DNA from: Streptomyces pseudovenezuelae | GTDB taxonomy: Bacteria; Actinomycetota; Actinomycetes; Streptomycetales; Streptomycetaceae | Assembly (NCBI RefSeq): GCF_001513955.1 | Contig: NZ_KQ948144.1 | Coordinates: forward strand, 564,853-628,852 | Reading direction: 5' to 3' | Length of the DNA: 64,000 nt | Translations under genes and position numbers: made by a program | In this document: piece after piece, positions 16,940 to 27,196 of the stretch | Layout of the letters: every line of letters starts with the position of its first letter | How positions within the stretch are numbered: the stretch's first letter is position 1 | Notes under the pieces: generated by a model | Seen by the model: only the letters and a program-made list of their open reading frames with translations | What the model was told of the DNA's origin: nothing | The model's database searches: none

Positions 16940-17113
16940 ATGCCTGCGAGCATCCTCGCGGAGGTCGGCCACCTCCGCGAAGCGGCTTCGACAAGGGACA
17001 CGACGGTGCGCCTCATCTGCCCTTCCTGCGGTTCCGTCCACGTGGCCCAAGTACTCGGCGACAACGGCGGGATCTCCTACGTGTGCACGGCCTGCGGCCA
17101 CAGCTGGAGCTGA
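16940..17113 (+). CDS. 57-residue zinc-ribbon protein
   Basis: Starts at the ATG at 16940 behind GGGAGGGAG (a GTG one codon earlier is possible) and stops at 17111-17113. The N-terminal ~22 residues are helical (PASILAEVGHLREAASTR); the rest is a zinc ribbon with two knuckles, ICPSCGSVHVAQ and VCTACGHSWS. The four cysteines and terminal His are all present. It may bind RNA, DNA or protein. The next gene begins 3 nt later and is also a two-knuckle zinc protein, so the pair is probably one operon. Function not known. Confidence 0.7.
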   Translation: MPASILAEVGHLREAASTRDTTVRLICPSCGSVHVAQVLGDNGGISYVCTACGHSWS

Positions 17114-17116
17114 TCG

Positions 17117-17350
17117 ATGGGTGCACACAGGCGAAAATGCGACTGGTGCGGCAGCGGGACGCCGATCGTGCGGGACATGGAGCCGGTCAATCCCGACTAC
17201 CAGTACTGGTGCGAGGAGTGCGCGCGGGCGCTGATCATAAAAGGCGACCCCATCGAGACGTACCGCGAACTGGAGGGTGAGCCGATCTACGGTCGTCTCC
17301 TCGAAGAACACTGCACGCTGAAGCGGTTCTACTCGTTCGTGACCGCTTGA
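17117..17350 (+). CDS. 77-residue treble-clef/zinc-ribbon-like protein
   Basis: A small protein with CDWCGSG at residues 8-14 and WCEECARAL at about 31-39, i.e. two CxxC knuckles 21 residues apart, followed by a helical tail (IETYRELEGEPIYGRLLEEHC). It starts 3 nt after the preceding zinc-ribbon gene and is probably coupled to it. A second tRNA-Ala promoter and gene follow directly. I recall similar proteins in many Streptomyces near this locus, but none with an assigned role. Confidence 0.75.
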   Translation: MGAHRRKCDWCGSGTPIVRDMEPVNPDYQYWCEECARALIIKGDPIETYRELEGEPIYGRLLEEHCTLKRFYSFVTA

Positions 17351-17380
17351 CGTCGTCCCCGCTGCCCGCAGGGAAACGAT

Positions 17381-17411
17381 TTGGTGTTCCACCCGGTGGA
17401 CCGTGTAATGT
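17381..17411 (+). promoter_or_regulatory. Probable promoter of the second tRNA-Ala
   Basis: TTGGTG, a 19-nt spacer, then TAATGT, about 38 nt before the tRNA. The spacer is longer than ideal. Confidence 0.35.
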
Positions 17412-17449
17412 TGGCGTCGCCGCCAGGGAAACCGGGCGGAGCGCAGCAC

Positions 17450-17522
17450 GGGGCTATAGCTCAGTTGGTAGAGCACCTGCATGGCATGCAGGGGGTCAGG
17501 AGTTCAAATCTCCTTAGCTCCA
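17450..17522 (+). tRNA. tRNA-Ala(GGC), second copy
   Basis: A 73-nt cloverleaf with the same acceptor stem (including G3-U70), D-loop and GGC anticodon as the copy at 14256. The differences are GCACC for GCGCC at the D/anticodon-stem junction, GGGGG for GGAGG in the variable region and TTCAAAT for TTCAATT in the T-loop. CCA is not encoded. Confidence 0.97.
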
Positions 17523-17527
17523 CAGAG

Positions 17528-17557
17528 ATCCCGCCAGATCATTCGATCCGGCGGGAT
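17528..17557 (+). terminator. Terminator of the second tRNA-Ala
   Basis: ATCCCGCC and GGCGGGAT pair, extended inward by GATC/GATC across one A-C mismatch with an ATTC loop. A weak TTGTTGCGTTT tract follows. Confidence 0.6.
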
Positions 17558-17593
17558 TGTTGCGTTTCCAGGGGGAGTTGCTCGTATACGGCG

Positions 17594-17625
17594 AAGGGGG
17601 CCGCCCGATCTCGGGCGGCCCCCTT
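17594..17625 (-). terminator. Hairpin downstream of the NuoF-like gene
   Basis: A perfect 14-bp stem (AAGGGGGCCGCCCG / CGGGCGGCCCCCTT) with a 4-nt loop, 13 nt past the minus-strand stop codon. Confidence 0.6.
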
Positions 17626-17637
17626 CGTGACGTCGGC

Positions 17638-19251
17638 TCAGCGGCCCAGCGCCCGCCTTCCGCGGCCCTGGGACAGGACCGGCAGGTTGCGGGTGGGCCC
17701 CTTGTCGCGGGCGCTCTCCTCCTCCAGGCGCAGGGCGAGCGCCGGGCAGCGACGCACCGCGCGTAGAGCCTTCGCCTCGGCGTAGCGCGGTACCTGGGCC
17801 TGGGCGACGGTCGGGAAGCCGTCGGCGCCGAGTTCGAAGACCTCGGGGAGGATGTCGGCGCACAGGCCGTGGCCCCGGCACAGCGTCCAGTCGACGTAGA
17901 TCTTCTGGCGGCTGGGACCGTTCTCCTCGGCCTCGGCGCCGCCCGGGATGCCCGTCGGCATCTTGCCGCCCTCGAAGAGCGGCAGAACGCCCTCCACGGG
18001 CCGTCCGCAGCCATTGCCGAGGACATGGGCGGCCAGGTCGTCCGTGAACGCCTTGATGGTCGACTCCAGGAACATCGCGGAGCCGTCCGGGTGCGAGCAC
18101 GCGCCGCGCCGCTTCACGTTCTTGGCGACCTGCTTGAGCGCCTCCAGGGCGGCCGGACCGCCGCCGTTGAGGATGTCCTCCATGCCGCGCGCGGCGGCCG
18201 GCAGTCCGAGGTAGCAGGGGCCGCACTGGCCCGCGCTCTCCTCGGCCAGCCACTGCGCCACCCGCAGCGACTCGCCCAGCGGGCAGGTCTCCTGAGTGAT
18301 CGGCAGGATCGCGCCGGCGCCGAGCGCCCCGCCCACGGCGTCCAGGGAGTTGCGGGAGACGACCGCTTCGTTGACCGTCGCCGCGTCGATCCACTTGCCG
18401 TGGTAGCCGCCGGTCAGGACGCCCTGCGGGACCGGCGGGGCGCCGGCCAACTGCAGGACGTAGCGCAGCGGTACGCCGGTGGGCACCTCGATCACCATGG
18501 GGCGCGCGACCGCGCCGGAGACCGTGAGCAGGACGGTGCCCGGCTCGTCGTACAGCCCGGTGTTGCCGTAGCGCTCCGGACCGATGCGCGCGGCGATCGC
18601 CAGCTGCGCGAAGGTCTCGGCGTTGGACAGGAGGGTGGGCGCGCCGCCGACGCCGTTCTGCGAGGCGCTGACCTTGCGGCCGGGCGGGATGGCCGGGCCG
18701 CCGTCGATGGAACGGATCAGCGAGGCCGCCGCTCCGGTGACCATGCGGACGGGATTGCGCTGCACGCGTGCGCGGAGAGCCGACCTGCGGCCGTTGCTGA
18801 GGCCGCGCTCGGCGAGGGCGGCCTCCATGGAGCGCTGTGTGGACTCCCGGGTGACCCCCACCACGAGCGTGCGGGCACCCAGGGCTTCGGCGGCCAGGAG
18901 GGCGCCGTCCAGGATGAGGTGCGGGGCACGGTTGATGAGCACCGTGTCCTTGCGGCAGGCGGGTTCGTCCTCGCTGCCGTTGACGACGACGACCGGCCGG
19001 ACACCGCGCTTGATCGCCGCTTCGGCGACCGAGCGCAGCTTCTTGTGGAAGGGGAAGCCGGCGCCGCCGCGCCCCTTCAGGTTGATGGCTTCGGACAGCT
19101 TCGCGAGCTGTTCGCCGCCCATGGGTTCGAGCGGCCCATGCACCTTCAGGTGCATGGGCAGGTCAAGTCGTTCGACAAGGTCGAAGCCCGACGTGAGTTG
19201 GGGAAGACCGACCACGCGGACTTCTGGTACGTCGGGCAGGGCCTCGTTCAC
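17638..19251 (-). CDS. NuoF-like FMN/iron-sulfur protein fused to a 3Fe-4S-type ferredoxin
   Basis: A 537-residue predicted cytosolic electron-transfer protein. Residues 50-185 match the NuoF flavin/NADH fold (GRGGAGFP at 60-67, NGSEDEPACRKD at 91-102). An SLBB-like segment follows (about 236-310), then the NuoF iron-sulfur domain with ESAGQCGPC at 338-346 and C385. The canonical first Cys of this motif is Ala340, so only three of four usual ligands are in place. The C-terminus holds a small ferredoxin: C458-x5-C464 and C502-Pro, the pattern of single-cluster 3Fe-4S ferredoxins. The GTG start overlaps the stop of the upstream haem-b-type gene (GTGA), so the two are made together. It probably passes electrons from a pyridine nucleotide to or from that membrane partner; direction is unknown. 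Confidence 0.85.
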   Translation of the reverse strand: MNEALPDVPEVRVVGLPQLTSGFDLVERLDLPMHLKVHGPLEPMGGEQLAKLSEAINLKGRGGAGFPFHKKLRSVAEAAIKRGVRPVVVVNGSEDEPACRKDTVLINRAPHLILDGALLAAEALGARTLVVGVTRESTQRSMEAALAERGLSNGRRSALRARVQRNPVRMVTGAAASLIRSIDGGPAIPPGRKVSASQNGVGGAPTLLSNAETFAQLAIAARIGPERYGNTGLYDEPGTVLLTVSGAVARPMVIEVPTGVPLRYVLQLAGAPPVPQGVLTGGYHGKWIDAATVNEAVVSRNSLDAVGGALGAGAILPITQETCPLGESLRVAQWLAEESAGQCGPCYLGLPAAARGMEDILNGGGPAALEALKQVAKNVKRRGACSHPDGSAMFLESTIKAFTDDLAAHVLGNGCGRPVEGVLPLFEGGKMPTGIPGGAEAEENGPSRQKIYVDWTLCRGHGLCADILPEVFELGADGFPTVAQAQVPRYAEAKALRAVRRCPALALRLEEESARDKGPTRNLPVLSQGRGRRALGR

Positions 19252-20579
19252 CTATAGCCTCCGGACGGCGTGTTCCAAGGTTCGCCCGAACCCGGTGAGT
19301 CGAAGTCGTACGACTGACCGGGCGTTGGATCAGTGGCGGGACCGCTGTTGTACGTGTCATTCGAGTTGTACGTGCCATACATGGTGTTCGACTCACCGGT
19401 GTCGCGTACATCACCTGTGAGATAGCTGGCCGTGCCTGAATTGCCCCCATAGGTGGGGATGTTGTATCCCGTGTCCTGGAGCGGGTCGTAGACGGACGCG
19501 GGCGCCTCGCCGACCGGTGGCGGGGACGGGATCGGCCAGCTGCCGGAGGTGCTGCCCCCGGTGTCCATGCGCGCGATGGGGTCCGTGGCCGCCTGCATGT
19601 CCATCGGCATGTCCATGCGTGCGGTCTGGCCGGTGTCGAAGGGCTGCTGTGTCCCCGGCGACATGGCGCGATAGGCGGCGGCGAACCCGCTGCCCGCGGG
19701 TTCGGAGGCCGGAGGGGCCTGGTAGGCGGGTATCGAGCCGGTCTGGGACAGGCCCTCGTAGCCGGGCAGGGCGGACTCCGAGCGCCGGCCGGCGGACTCG
19801 GGTGCCCTGCGGCTCTCGCGGCCCGGTGCGGCGCTCTCCGCGGCCCTCCTGGCCCGGCTGGCCTCGAGCTCCTCGCGGCCCGGCCGCTCCTCGGCACCGA
19901 GGAGCATGGCGACCCGGTCGGTGATCCTGCGCTTGAACGGGCGCGGTGCCGCGCGCAGGGCGAGGGCCACGATGACGCCGAGCACGCAGAGCGCGTACAT
20001 GTAGGTGAAGATCGGGGCCTTCACCGCGCGGCCCGCGTACAGGCCGTGGACCAGCCCGGCGCACCAGGCCGGGTAGGCCAGCATGTGCATCGCGCGCCAG
20101 CGGGCCGCGACCGGCGCCGGGGACGCGAACCGGTTGCGCAGGGCGCCGGTGATGCCGACGAAGATCATGAGCTGGCCGGCCAGGGTGCCGAGGCCTATGA
20201 GGCCGCCGCTGCTGCTGAAACCGAGCCCGAACGGGATGAACGCGGCGATCCACGTGGTGTGGTCGAGGGTCAGTTTGATTCCGATGTGCAGCAGAAGGAA
20301 CGAGATCGAGCCCACCGCGGTGATCCGGTGCACGCCCTGGGCGACGATCCGCTGCCGGGTGTTGAGGATCAGCCGGTCCTGCGCGACCAGCCCCCAGATC
20401 ACGGAACAGGTCAGGAGGACAAGCGTCACCACGCCCGCCCCGAAGTTGAGGAAGTCCTGGAGCCAGACACCTCCGTACACCACGACCAGAGGGATGGCCA
20501 GCAGGAAGACGGCCGTCGCCACCCCGTAGGCCGACCGGCCCGTCCTGGGGAGCGTGTTGTTGCTACTACGAGGGTTCAT
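19248..20579 (-). CDS. Ferric-reductase-like b-type cytochrome membrane protein
   Basis: A 443-residue protein with five to six hydrophobic helices in the first ~215 residues. Two His pairs, H84/H98 and H165/H178, lie 14 and 13 residues apart within helices, the pattern that ligates two stacked b haems in the ferric-reductase/NOX-like transmembrane fold. No FAD/NADPH reductase domain follows; instead residues 220-443 are a low-complexity tail rich in Gly, Pro, Ser, Thr and Tyr. The ATG at 20579 has GGAG 8 nt upstream; a longer frame to 20639 lacks this. It is coupled by a 4-nt overlap to the NuoF-like/ferredoxin gene, which could replace the missing reductase domain. Acceptor outside the membrane unknown. 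Confidence 0.82.
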   Translation of the reverse strand: MNPRSSNNTLPRTGRSAYGVATAVFLLAIPLVVVYGGVWLQDFLNFGAGVVTLVLLTCSVIWGLVAQDRLILNTRQRIVAQGVHRITAVGSISFLLLHIGIKLTLDHTTWIAAFIPFGLGFSSSGGLIGLGTLAGQLMIFVGITGALRNRFASPAPVAARWRAMHMLAYPAWCAGLVHGLYAGRAVKAPIFTYMYALCVLGVIVALALRAAPRPFKRRITDRVAMLLGAEERPGREELEASRARRAAESAAPGRESRRAPESAGRRSESALPGYEGLSQTGSIPAYQAPPASEPAGSGFAAAYRAMSPGTQQPFDTGQTARMDMPMDMQAATDPIARMDTGGSTSGSWPIPSPPPVGEAPASVYDPLQDTGYNIPTYGGNSGTASYLTGDVRDTGESNTMYGTYNSNDTYNSGPATDPTPGQSYDFDSPGSGEPWNTPSGGYR

Positions 20580-20715
20580 GGGGGCAACTCCGAGCGGTTC
20601 GGGAAGGCGGTCCCGCTGCCGCACTCTAAGTGGCGCCATACCGATGGGTACGGCGTTTGAGTTATTGCGTTGTTATCAAACGGCCGTGGGGCTGTTGTGA
20701 TGCCCCTTAGTAACT

Positions 20716-20730
20716 GTTACGCGAAGTAAT
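20716..20730. promoter_or_regulatory. Short palindrome upstream of the haem-b gene
   Basis: GTTACGCGAAGTAAT contains TTAC and GTAA arms around GCGAA, in an unusually AT-rich stretch (about 20650-20760) between the haem-b gene and leuS. It is a possible operator for the redox pair; the arms are short. Confidence 0.25.
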
Positions 20731-20848
20731 CATTGACCTTGGTTCAGTTCTGTCGGATCGGACGGTGCTCTCGACTGCGGCGGCGAGTGCGGCACCCGGT
20801 GCCAAAGAGGCATACGTAAGCTCGTCGCCGCTTGCTCAACGCCTGCGG

Positions 20849-20854
20849 TACTCT
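20849..20854 (+). promoter_or_regulatory. -10 box of the leuS leader transcript
   Basis: TACTCT, a 6-nt gap, then the ATG of the leader peptide, so the leader mRNA is probably leaderless. Confidence 0.5.
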
Positions 20855-20860
20855 GACGCC

Positions 20861-20899
20861 ATGCGTGCCGTACGCCTTCTGCTTAGCGAGCCGCGCTGA
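20861..20899 (+). CDS. leuS leader peptide (MRAVRLLLSEPR)
   Basis: A 12-codon reading frame with three consecutive leucine codons (CTT CTG CTT) at codons 6-8. It sits 46 nt before an intrinsic terminator and 162 nt before leuS. Ribosome stalling at the Leu codons when charged tRNA-Leu is low would favour read-through. Attenuators of this kind have been predicted for leuS in some Streptomyces by comparative genomics; this sequence has every element. Confidence 0.75.
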   Translation: MRAVRLLLSEPR

Positions 20900-20905
20900 T
20901 CAGTC

Positions 20906-20969
20906 CCGACCACCGGTGAAGACGTGGTCGGAATCGGCGCGGCGTCCCCTCCTGTGCGAGGGGATTTTT
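20906..20969 (+). promoter_or_regulatory. leuS transcription attenuator
   Basis: The first hairpin is CCGACCAC (20906-20913) with GTGGTCGG (20924-20931), a likely pause or competing structure. The terminator is TCCCCTC (20945-20951), loop CTGTGC, GAGGGGA (20958-20964), then TTTTT (20965-20969). The true T-run is rare in this GC-rich window and marks a genuine intrinsic terminator inside the leuS leader. Confidence 0.7.
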
Positions 20970-21022
20970 CGTTTCCGGACGACACAGCCGCTGGCAGAGA
21001 CGATCGATGGAGCTTTGAGGAC

Positions 21023-23899
<2,877 letters not shown>

Positions 23900-23956
23900 T
23901 GCCTGTCCGGTGCGGTTGCGCCGGGTTTCGGCTCGGGCCCCTAGGGGTTGCGTGCG

Positions 23957-23993
23957 GGCAGGTTCGGGGTTCCTCAGGAACTCCGGGCCTGCC
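23957..23993 (+). terminator. leuS terminator
   Basis: A 17-bp stem built from GGCAGG...CCTGCC and an inner TTCGGGGTTCC/GGAACTCCGGG with wobble pairs around a TCA loop, followed by TGTTGCGTTT. Confidence 0.65.
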
Positions 23994-24053
23994 TGTTGCG
24001 TTTACCGTTGAAGAGCGGCGCGGGCCGTCCGCGCCGGTCGGAGGAGGAGCGTT

Positions 24054-24788
24054 GTGGAAGCAGTGATCGCGATCGTGGCCCTGCTTTTCGTGCTCTTCGT
24101 GGCCCTCGGCGCCTACGCCACGGTGAAGGTGGTCGGCGCCGCCAAGCGCGGAGTGGACCGCACCATCACCCAGGCCCGGCGCACGGTCGAGGACCACACC
24201 CTGCGCGCCAAGTCCTTCGCCCAGGTCGGCCCGGCGGGCGAGCTGGCCCAGTTGCGGCTGAAGCTGCGCACCTCGATGCGGGCGACCCAGGACGCCCTCC
24301 AGGCGAGCGTGGCCGAGGACGAATCCCTCAAGGAGTCCGTCGGCCTCTTCCGGCGGCTCAGCGCGCACGGCCACGAGCTGGACGGCGAACTCAAGCGCCT
24401 GGAGGCCGAGCCCGACCGGGCCAAGCTCGCCGAGCGCCTGCCGGGCCTGCGGGAACGCACCGAGCGCATCACACAGTCGGCCGACGCACTGCGCTGGGCG
24501 GCACGCGACCGCGCCCACCGCTTCGCCGACGACGACCTGGACACACTGAGCGCGCAGATCGACGTCGAGTCGGGCGCCCTGCGGCACTGGACGAAGACCG
24601 AGCCCGCCGCGACACCGCCCCCGTGGCCCGAGGCGCCCGCGGCCGACGCCGGGCCCGGGCAGCAGACCTGGCCCGAGACGCCCCGCTCCCGCACCGCCGA
24701 GGAACCGACACGGCCCGCCATCACCCCGCCGGGACCTCGCCCCACGTATCCCTGGCAGAAGAAACCCCGTCCCGAGAGCACGACTTGA
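24054..24788 (+). CDS. Membrane-anchored coiled-coil protein, function unknown
   Basis: A 244-residue protein. GGAGGAGGAG precedes the GTG at 24054 by 4 nt. Residues 4-30 form one hydrophobic helix (VIAIVALLFVLFVALGAYATV); residues 31-170 are charged and strongly helical with heptad-like spacing (TITQARRTVEDHTLRAKSF, LAQLRLKLRTSMRATQDAL, LFRRLSAHGHELDGELKRL), suggesting a cytosolic coiled coil. The last ~65 residues are Pro/Thr-rich. It lies between leuS and degV with its own hairpin-bounded start. No named domain is recognised; a scaffold or envelope role is possible. Confidence 0.8.
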   Translation: MEAVIAIVALLFVLFVALGAYATVKVVGAAKRGVDRTITQARRTVEDHTLRAKSFAQVGPAGELAQLRLKLRTSMRATQDALQASVAEDESLKESVGLFRRLSAHGHELDGELKRLEAEPDRAKLAERLPGLRERTERITQSADALRWAARDRAHRFADDDLDTLSAQIDVESGALRHWTKTEPAATPPPWPEAPAADAGPGQQTWPETPRSRTAEEPTRPAITPPGPRPTYPWQKKPRPESTT

Positions 24789-24847
24789 TCCGCACACGGC
24801 GGCCCCGGGCGACAGGGGCCGGGCTGCCACCCGGACGCTACGGCAGG

Positions 24848-24853
24848 TAACCT
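24848..24853 (+). promoter_or_regulatory. -10 box for possibly leaderless degV
   Basis: TAACCT, a 7-nt gap, then ATG at 24861; no ribosome-binding site. Confidence 0.4.
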
Positions 24854-24860
24854 CCAGCTC

Positions 24861-25706
24861 ATGTCCCGCCATGTCGCGATCGTCACGGATTCAACGGCCT
24901 ACCTGCCGCAGGGGACGATGGAGCGGCACGGCATCACAGCGGTACCCCTGACCGTGGTCCTCGGCGACCGCGCGCTGGAGGAGGGCACCGAGATCACGGC
25001 CCGGTCGCTGGCGCAGGCACTCCAGAAGCGACGCCCCGTCACCACCTCGCGGCCCAGCCCGCAGGCCTTCGCGGAGCACTACCGCAAGGTCGCCGAGTCC
25101 GGCGCGACCGGCATCGTCTCGCTGCATCTGTCGGCCGAGCTCTCCGGCACCTACGACGCCGCGGTCCTGGCGGCGCGTGAGGCGCCGGTGCCGGTGCGCG
25201 TCGTCGACACCGGCATGATCGCCATGGCTCTCGGGTTCTGTGCGCTCGCCGCCGCCGAGACCGCGGAGGCGGGCGGCACTGTGGACGAGGCCGTCACGGC
25301 CGCGGAGAAGCGGGCCGCGGGCACGTCCGCCTATTTCTACGTCGACACCCTCGACTATCTGCGCCGCGGAGGCCGGATCGGGGCAGCGCAGGCCCTCCTC
25401 GGTTCCGCGCTCGCCGTCAAACCCCTGCTGAAGCTCGCCGGTGGGCGGATCGAGCCCCTGGAGAAGGTGCGGACGGCGTCCAAGGCCATCGCCCGTCTGG
25501 AGGAGATCGCCGCGGACCGGGCCGGCAGCGCGCCGGTCGACATCGCCGTCCACCATCTCTCCGCCCCCGACCGGGCGTCGGCCCTCGCGGACCGTCTGCG
25601 GGCGCGGGTGACCGGACTTGCCGACCTGCATGTGAGCGAGGTCGGGGCCGTGATCGGGGCGCACACGGGGCCCGGCCTGCTGGGGGTCGTGGTCTCGCCT
25701 CGGTGA
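24861..25706 (+). CDS. DegV-family fatty-acid-binding protein
   Basis: A 281-residue protein of the DegV family (EDD fold), which in Firmicutes binds fatty acids for the fatty-acid kinase FakA (as FakB). Landmarks are IVTDSTAYLPQGTMERHGI at the N-terminus, TTSRPSPQAFAEHYRKV, GIVSLHLSAELSGTYDAA, VDTLDYLRRGGRIGAAQALLG, and GAVIGAHTGPGLLGVV at the end. These cover the lipid-contacting Thr/Ser and the conserved HxGPG. I see no FakA homologue in this window. The start ATG lies 7 nt after a TAACCT box. A G-rich repeat follows the stop codon. Confidence 0.9.
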   Translation: MSRHVAIVTDSTAYLPQGTMERHGITAVPLTVVLGDRALEEGTEITARSLAQALQKRRPVTTSRPSPQAFAEHYRKVAESGATGIVSLHLSAELSGTYDAAVLAAREAPVPVRVVDTGMIAMALGFCALAAAETAEAGGTVDEAVTAAEKRAAGTSAYFYVDTLDYLRRGGRIGAAQALLGSALAVKPLLKLAGGRIEPLEKVRTASKAIARLEEIAADRAGSAPVDIAVHHLSAPDRASALADRLRARVTGLADLHVSEVGAVIGAHTGPGLLGVVVSPR

Positions 25707-25725
25707 CCGGGGGCGCGAGGTTGTA

Positions 25726-25773
25726 GGTGGGGTGGGGTGGGGTGGGGTGGGGTGAGGTGAGGTGGGCTGGGTT
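25726..25773 (+). repeat. GGGGT tandem array, predicted G-quadruplex
   Basis: Five exact GGGGT units occupy 25729-25753, followed by two GAGGT, GGGCT and GGG. It lies 20 nt after the degV stop and about 100 nt before comEA. G4 tracts with single-T loops should fold very stably in RNA or single-stranded DNA. Confidence 0.7.
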
Positions 25774-25873
25774 CGTGGGTTCGTCACTCCCGTCACTCGT
25801 CCGGGTGGCGGGTTTTTCCACAACCGGTGGGTAATCCCCGGGAATTGACCAAGATCATCGCGAGGGTGCGGGA

Positions 25874-27196
25874 GTGCCCGATCCTCGGCGCATGGCACTT
25901 CGATCACGCTCACGTACAGCGACGGCGACCAGCGGGCCGGGCCGCGGCCCCCATTCCGACGGACGCTCCCGACACCGACGGCCGACCACCCGGGGCCGGG
26001 TCCGGCATCGGCATGCCGCCTCGGCGGACGAACTCCAGCGGCGGGCGGAGGCACTCTTCGCCGAACGGGCGGGGGAGCGGCGGGACTCGGGGAAGGGGCC
26101 GCCGTCGGGTGGTCGGCCGGGAGTCGCCGAGGAGGTGGTGGAGGTCGGTGCGGAAGCCGGTGCGGCGCGCCTGGGGGATGTCCGGGCCGTGGATGTCGTC
26201 GGGTCCGCCGATGTCGTCGGGTTCGTGGGGAGGGCTCCTCGGGAGGTAAGGGCTCCCGAGTCCGGCCCGCGGGGCGAAGGGTTTGCGGAGGGGGCCCGGT
26301 GGGATCGCGGTTCCGCTGAGAGCGCTCGGTCGGACGGTGGCCCTCGGGAAGGGGACCGGACAGACGTCGACAGCAGCAGTAGCGGTAGAAGTCGCAGTAG
26401 CGGTGGCGCCTGGCGAGACGCCGATCCCCGGAGCGGGGACTGGCGGGAACGGGCCGGGCTGGCTCTGCGAGAGCGGATGCCGGTGTGGTTGCAGACGCGG
26501 TGCGGGCTGGAGCGGCGGAACGTGGTCGCGCTCTCTGTACTGCTGGTCGTGGCCGCGGTGTTCGCCCTCCAGCACTTCTGGACGGGCCGGACGCAGCCCG
26601 TCCAGGCGCCCGAAGTGGTGCGCGCGGCGGCCCCGTTCGGGGAGAGCGGCCCGGAGAGTGGGCAGACCGGCGCGGGTGGACGGCGAGGTCCGGCCGAGCC
26701 TGCCGTCTCGGGCGGGGGCTCGAACACGGCGGGCGCGCCCGGAGCCGAGATCGTCGTGGACGTCGGTGGAAAGGTCCGCGAGCCCGGGATCCAGCGGTTG
26801 CCGGCCGGTTCGAGGGTCGCCGACGCGCTGAAGGCGGCCGGTGGCGTGCGCCCGGGCACGAACACCGACACGCTCAACCGCGCGCGGTTCCTTGTGGACG
26901 GCGAGCAGGTGGTCGTCGGCGGCCCGCCCGCACCCGCACCCGTGGCAGGGACGGGCGGGCCGGGCACGGGTGGTCCCGTCACCGGTGGTCCCGCTGGGGC
27001 GGCGGCTCCCGTCTCCCTGAACACGGCCACCGTGGACCAGCTCGACACGCTGCCCGGAGTGGGCCCCGTGCTGGCCCAGCACATCGTCGACTACCGCACC
27101 CAGCACGGCGGCTTCCGCTCGGTGGACGAGCTGCGTGAGGTGAATGGCATCGGCGACCGCCGCTTCGCCGATCTGCGGAATCTCGTACAGCCATGA
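25874..27196 (+). CDS. comEA: ComEA-type helix-hairpin-helix DNA-binding protein
   Basis: A 440-residue predicted membrane-anchored DNA receptor. The N-terminal ~215 residues are cytosolic, very Arg/Gly/Ser-rich and low complexity. One transmembrane helix follows (RRNVVALSVLLVVAAVFALQ, about 215-235). Outside lie an SLBB domain (IVVDVGGKVREPGIQRLPAG, about 290-350) and two C-terminal HhH motifs (NTATVDQLDTLPGVGPVLAQ and VDELREVNGIGDRRFADLR). GAGGG precedes the GTG at 25874 by 7 nt; the ATG at 25892 is an alternative start. It overlaps comEC by ATGA. ComEA-ComEC import single-stranded DNA in competent bacteria; natural transformation is not established in Streptomyces, so the role may differ. 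Confidence 0.87.
   Translation: MPDPRRMALRSRSRTATATSGPGRGPHSDGRSRHRRPTTRGRVRHRHAASADELQRRAEALFAERAGERRDSGKGPPSGGRPGVAEEVVEVGAEAGAARLGDVRAVDVVGSADVVGFVGRAPREVRAPESGPRGEGFAEGARWDRGSAESARSDGGPREGDRTDVDSSSSGRSRSSGGAWRDADPRSGDWRERAGLALRERMPVWLQTRCGLERRNVVALSVLLVVAAVFALQHFWTGRTQPVQAPEVVRAAAPFGESGPESGQTGAGGRRGPAEPAVSGGGSNTAGAPGAEIVVDVGGKVREPGIQRLPAGSRVADALKAAGGVRPGTNTDTLNRARFLVDGEQVVVGGPPAPAPVAGTGGPGTGGPVTGGPAGAAAPVSLNTATVDQLDTLPGVGPVLAQHIVDYRTQHGGFRSVDELREVNGIGDRRFADLRNLVQP

Noticed and set aside
14256..17522. Integrated mobile element bounded by tRNA-Ala att sites
   Set aside because: No integrase, excisionase or replication gene; the repeats are complete functional tRNA genes rather than a truncated copy. 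Kept only as a low-interest observation.
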